Below, piece by piece: positions 5,420 to 6,055 of a stretch of 6,055 nt of DNA (positions are counted from its first letter, which is position 1; the number at the start of each line of letters is the position of its first letter). The stretch comes from Candidatus Zhuqueibacterota bacterium 4572_119 (GTDB taxonomy: Bacteria > Zhuqueibacterota > Zhuqueibacteria > Thermofontimicrobiales > Thermofontimicrobiaceae). The DNA lies in assembly GCA_002084535.1 (NCBI GenBank), contig NBLI01000116.1, positions 1-6,055 on the forward strand, given 5' to 3'. The notes beneath the pieces are model-generated. The model saw nothing but the letters and a program-made list of their open reading frames with translations, searched no databases and was not told the DNA's origin. A program made the translations under genes and the position numbers.

Positions 5420-6055
5420 TTGGAAACCTACGGCTGGATTTCGATTCTTCCTCCTTTACTGGCAATTATTTTAGCAATAAAAACCAAACAAGTTTATCCC
5501 TCACTTTTTCTCGGTATTTGGCTGGGCTGGACAGCCATGCACCGCTGGAATCCTCTGACCGGTTTGCGTTATGCTTTGGAAGCTGTCATTGACATTTTTA
5601 AAGATTCCGGCAATACCAAGGTAATCATTTTTAGCATGATGGTTGGCGCGTTAATTATTTTGATGCAGCATTCCGGCGGTGTTCAGGGCTTCATTCATTG
5701 GGTGAGTAAAAAAGGTTTGGTGAAAAACAGAAAAAACGCTGGTTTGATGTTATGGGTGATTGGCGTGTTAATTTTTATTGAAAGTAATTTGATCAACCTG
5801 GTTATTGGCGCTATCGGCAGACCAATATTTGACAAGTTCAAAGCGCCGCGCGAAAAACTTGCTTACCTGGCGCATTCAACTTCCGCGCCGGTTTGTGTGA
5901 TGATCCCGTTTAACGGCTGGGGGGCTGTGTTGACCGGCTTGCTCGTCGCGCAGCAAGTTGATGACGCGTTTTTTACAGTGCTAAAAGCGGTAACAACAAA
6001 TTTTTACGCGATATTTACCATATTGTTGGTTCTCTTCATTATTGTAACCCGAAGG
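5420..6055 (+). CDS. NhaC-family Na+/H+ antiporter, N-terminal part (3' end beyond the right edge)
   Basis: An inner-membrane secondary transporter expected to exchange Na+ (or another cation or organic ion) for H+, by membership of the PF03553 family. The 212 residues seen are about 40-50 percent of a typical member. The frame is open to the window end and starts with TTG under a strong AAGGAG. Family-like stretches are GWISILPPLLAIILAIKTKQ (5-24), SLFLGIWLG (28-36), WNPLTGL (43-49), SGNTKVIIFSMMVGALIILM (63-82), QHSGGVQGF (83-91), the IFIESNLINLVIGAIGRPIF segment (118-137), REKLAYLAHSTSAPVCV (144-160) and IPFNGWGA (162-169). About six membrane segments are visible (near 7-22, 27-40, 66-85, 107-129, 155-177, 189-209). 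The ESNLIN site differs from the acidic Asp-Asp form in many NhaC proteins, so the transported ion is uncertain. It is divergent from the sugar genes and has no functional tie to them that I can see. Confidence 0.9.
   Translation, partial: METYGWISILPPLLAIILAIKTKQVYPSLFLGIWLGWTAMHRWNPLTGLRYALEAVIDIFKDSGNTKVIIFSMMVGALIILMQHSGGVQGFIHWVSKKGLVKNRKNAGLMLWVIGVLIFIESNLINLVIGAIGRPIFDKFKAPREKLAYLAHSTSAPVCVMIPFNGWGAVLTGLLVAQQVDDAFFTVLKAVTTNFYAIFTILLVLFIIVTRR

Overview
The window is AT-rich bacterial DNA. Four genes lie on the minus strand and one on the plus strand, and both edges cut through a gene. In transcription order on the minus strand they are: a dTDP-glucose 4,6-dehydratase (rfbB, 3730-4731), a WbpA-type UDP-sugar 6-dehydrogenase (2127-3476), a membrane-bound polyprenyl glycosylphosphotransferase (543-1943), and the 5' part of seryl-tRNA synthetase (serS, 1-462). 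On the plus strand, divergent from rfbB across a gap of about 690 bases, is the first 212 codons of an NhaC-family Na+/H+ antiporter (5420-6055). It has no obvious metabolic link to the sugar genes.

The three sugar genes look like one edge of a surface-polysaccharide locus (O-antigen, capsule or exopolysaccharide). RfbB and the 6-dehydrogenase make activated sugars: dTDP-4-keto-6-deoxyglucose and a UDP-uronic acid, probably UDP-N-acetylglucosaminuronate. The glycosylphosphotransferase loads the first sugar phosphate onto undecaprenyl phosphate. The partners needed to finish the pathways (rfbA, rfbC, rfbD, glycosyltransferases, flippase, polymerase) are absent here. serS and the antiporter are housekeeping or transport genes that border the cluster.

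The gaps hold most of the unexplained structure. The 3477-3729 gap carries a degenerate hexamer tandem repeat, a candidate promoter with a perfect TATAAT -10 inside an inverted repeat, and a seven-unit degenerate heptamer repeat that runs into the rfbB stop codon. The 4732-5419 gap carries candidate promoters for rfbB and for the antiporter, two hairpin-forming palindromes, a second and unrelated heptamer repeat, and a cluster of TCAAG/CTTGA dyads upstream of the antiporter promoter. A strong GC hairpin lies at 2034-2056.

The organism cannot be named from this window. It is AT-rich, uses clear Shine-Dalgarno sites and a TTG start, and has degenerate heptamer repeats between genes. That would suit a lineage of the wider FCB group such as Calditrichota, Ignavibacteria or KSB1 better than classical Bacteroidota, which usually lack Shine-Dalgarno sites. 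This placement is inference with low confidence. I see no convincing new multi-gene system here. The noteworthy signals are the intergenic repeats and dyads.
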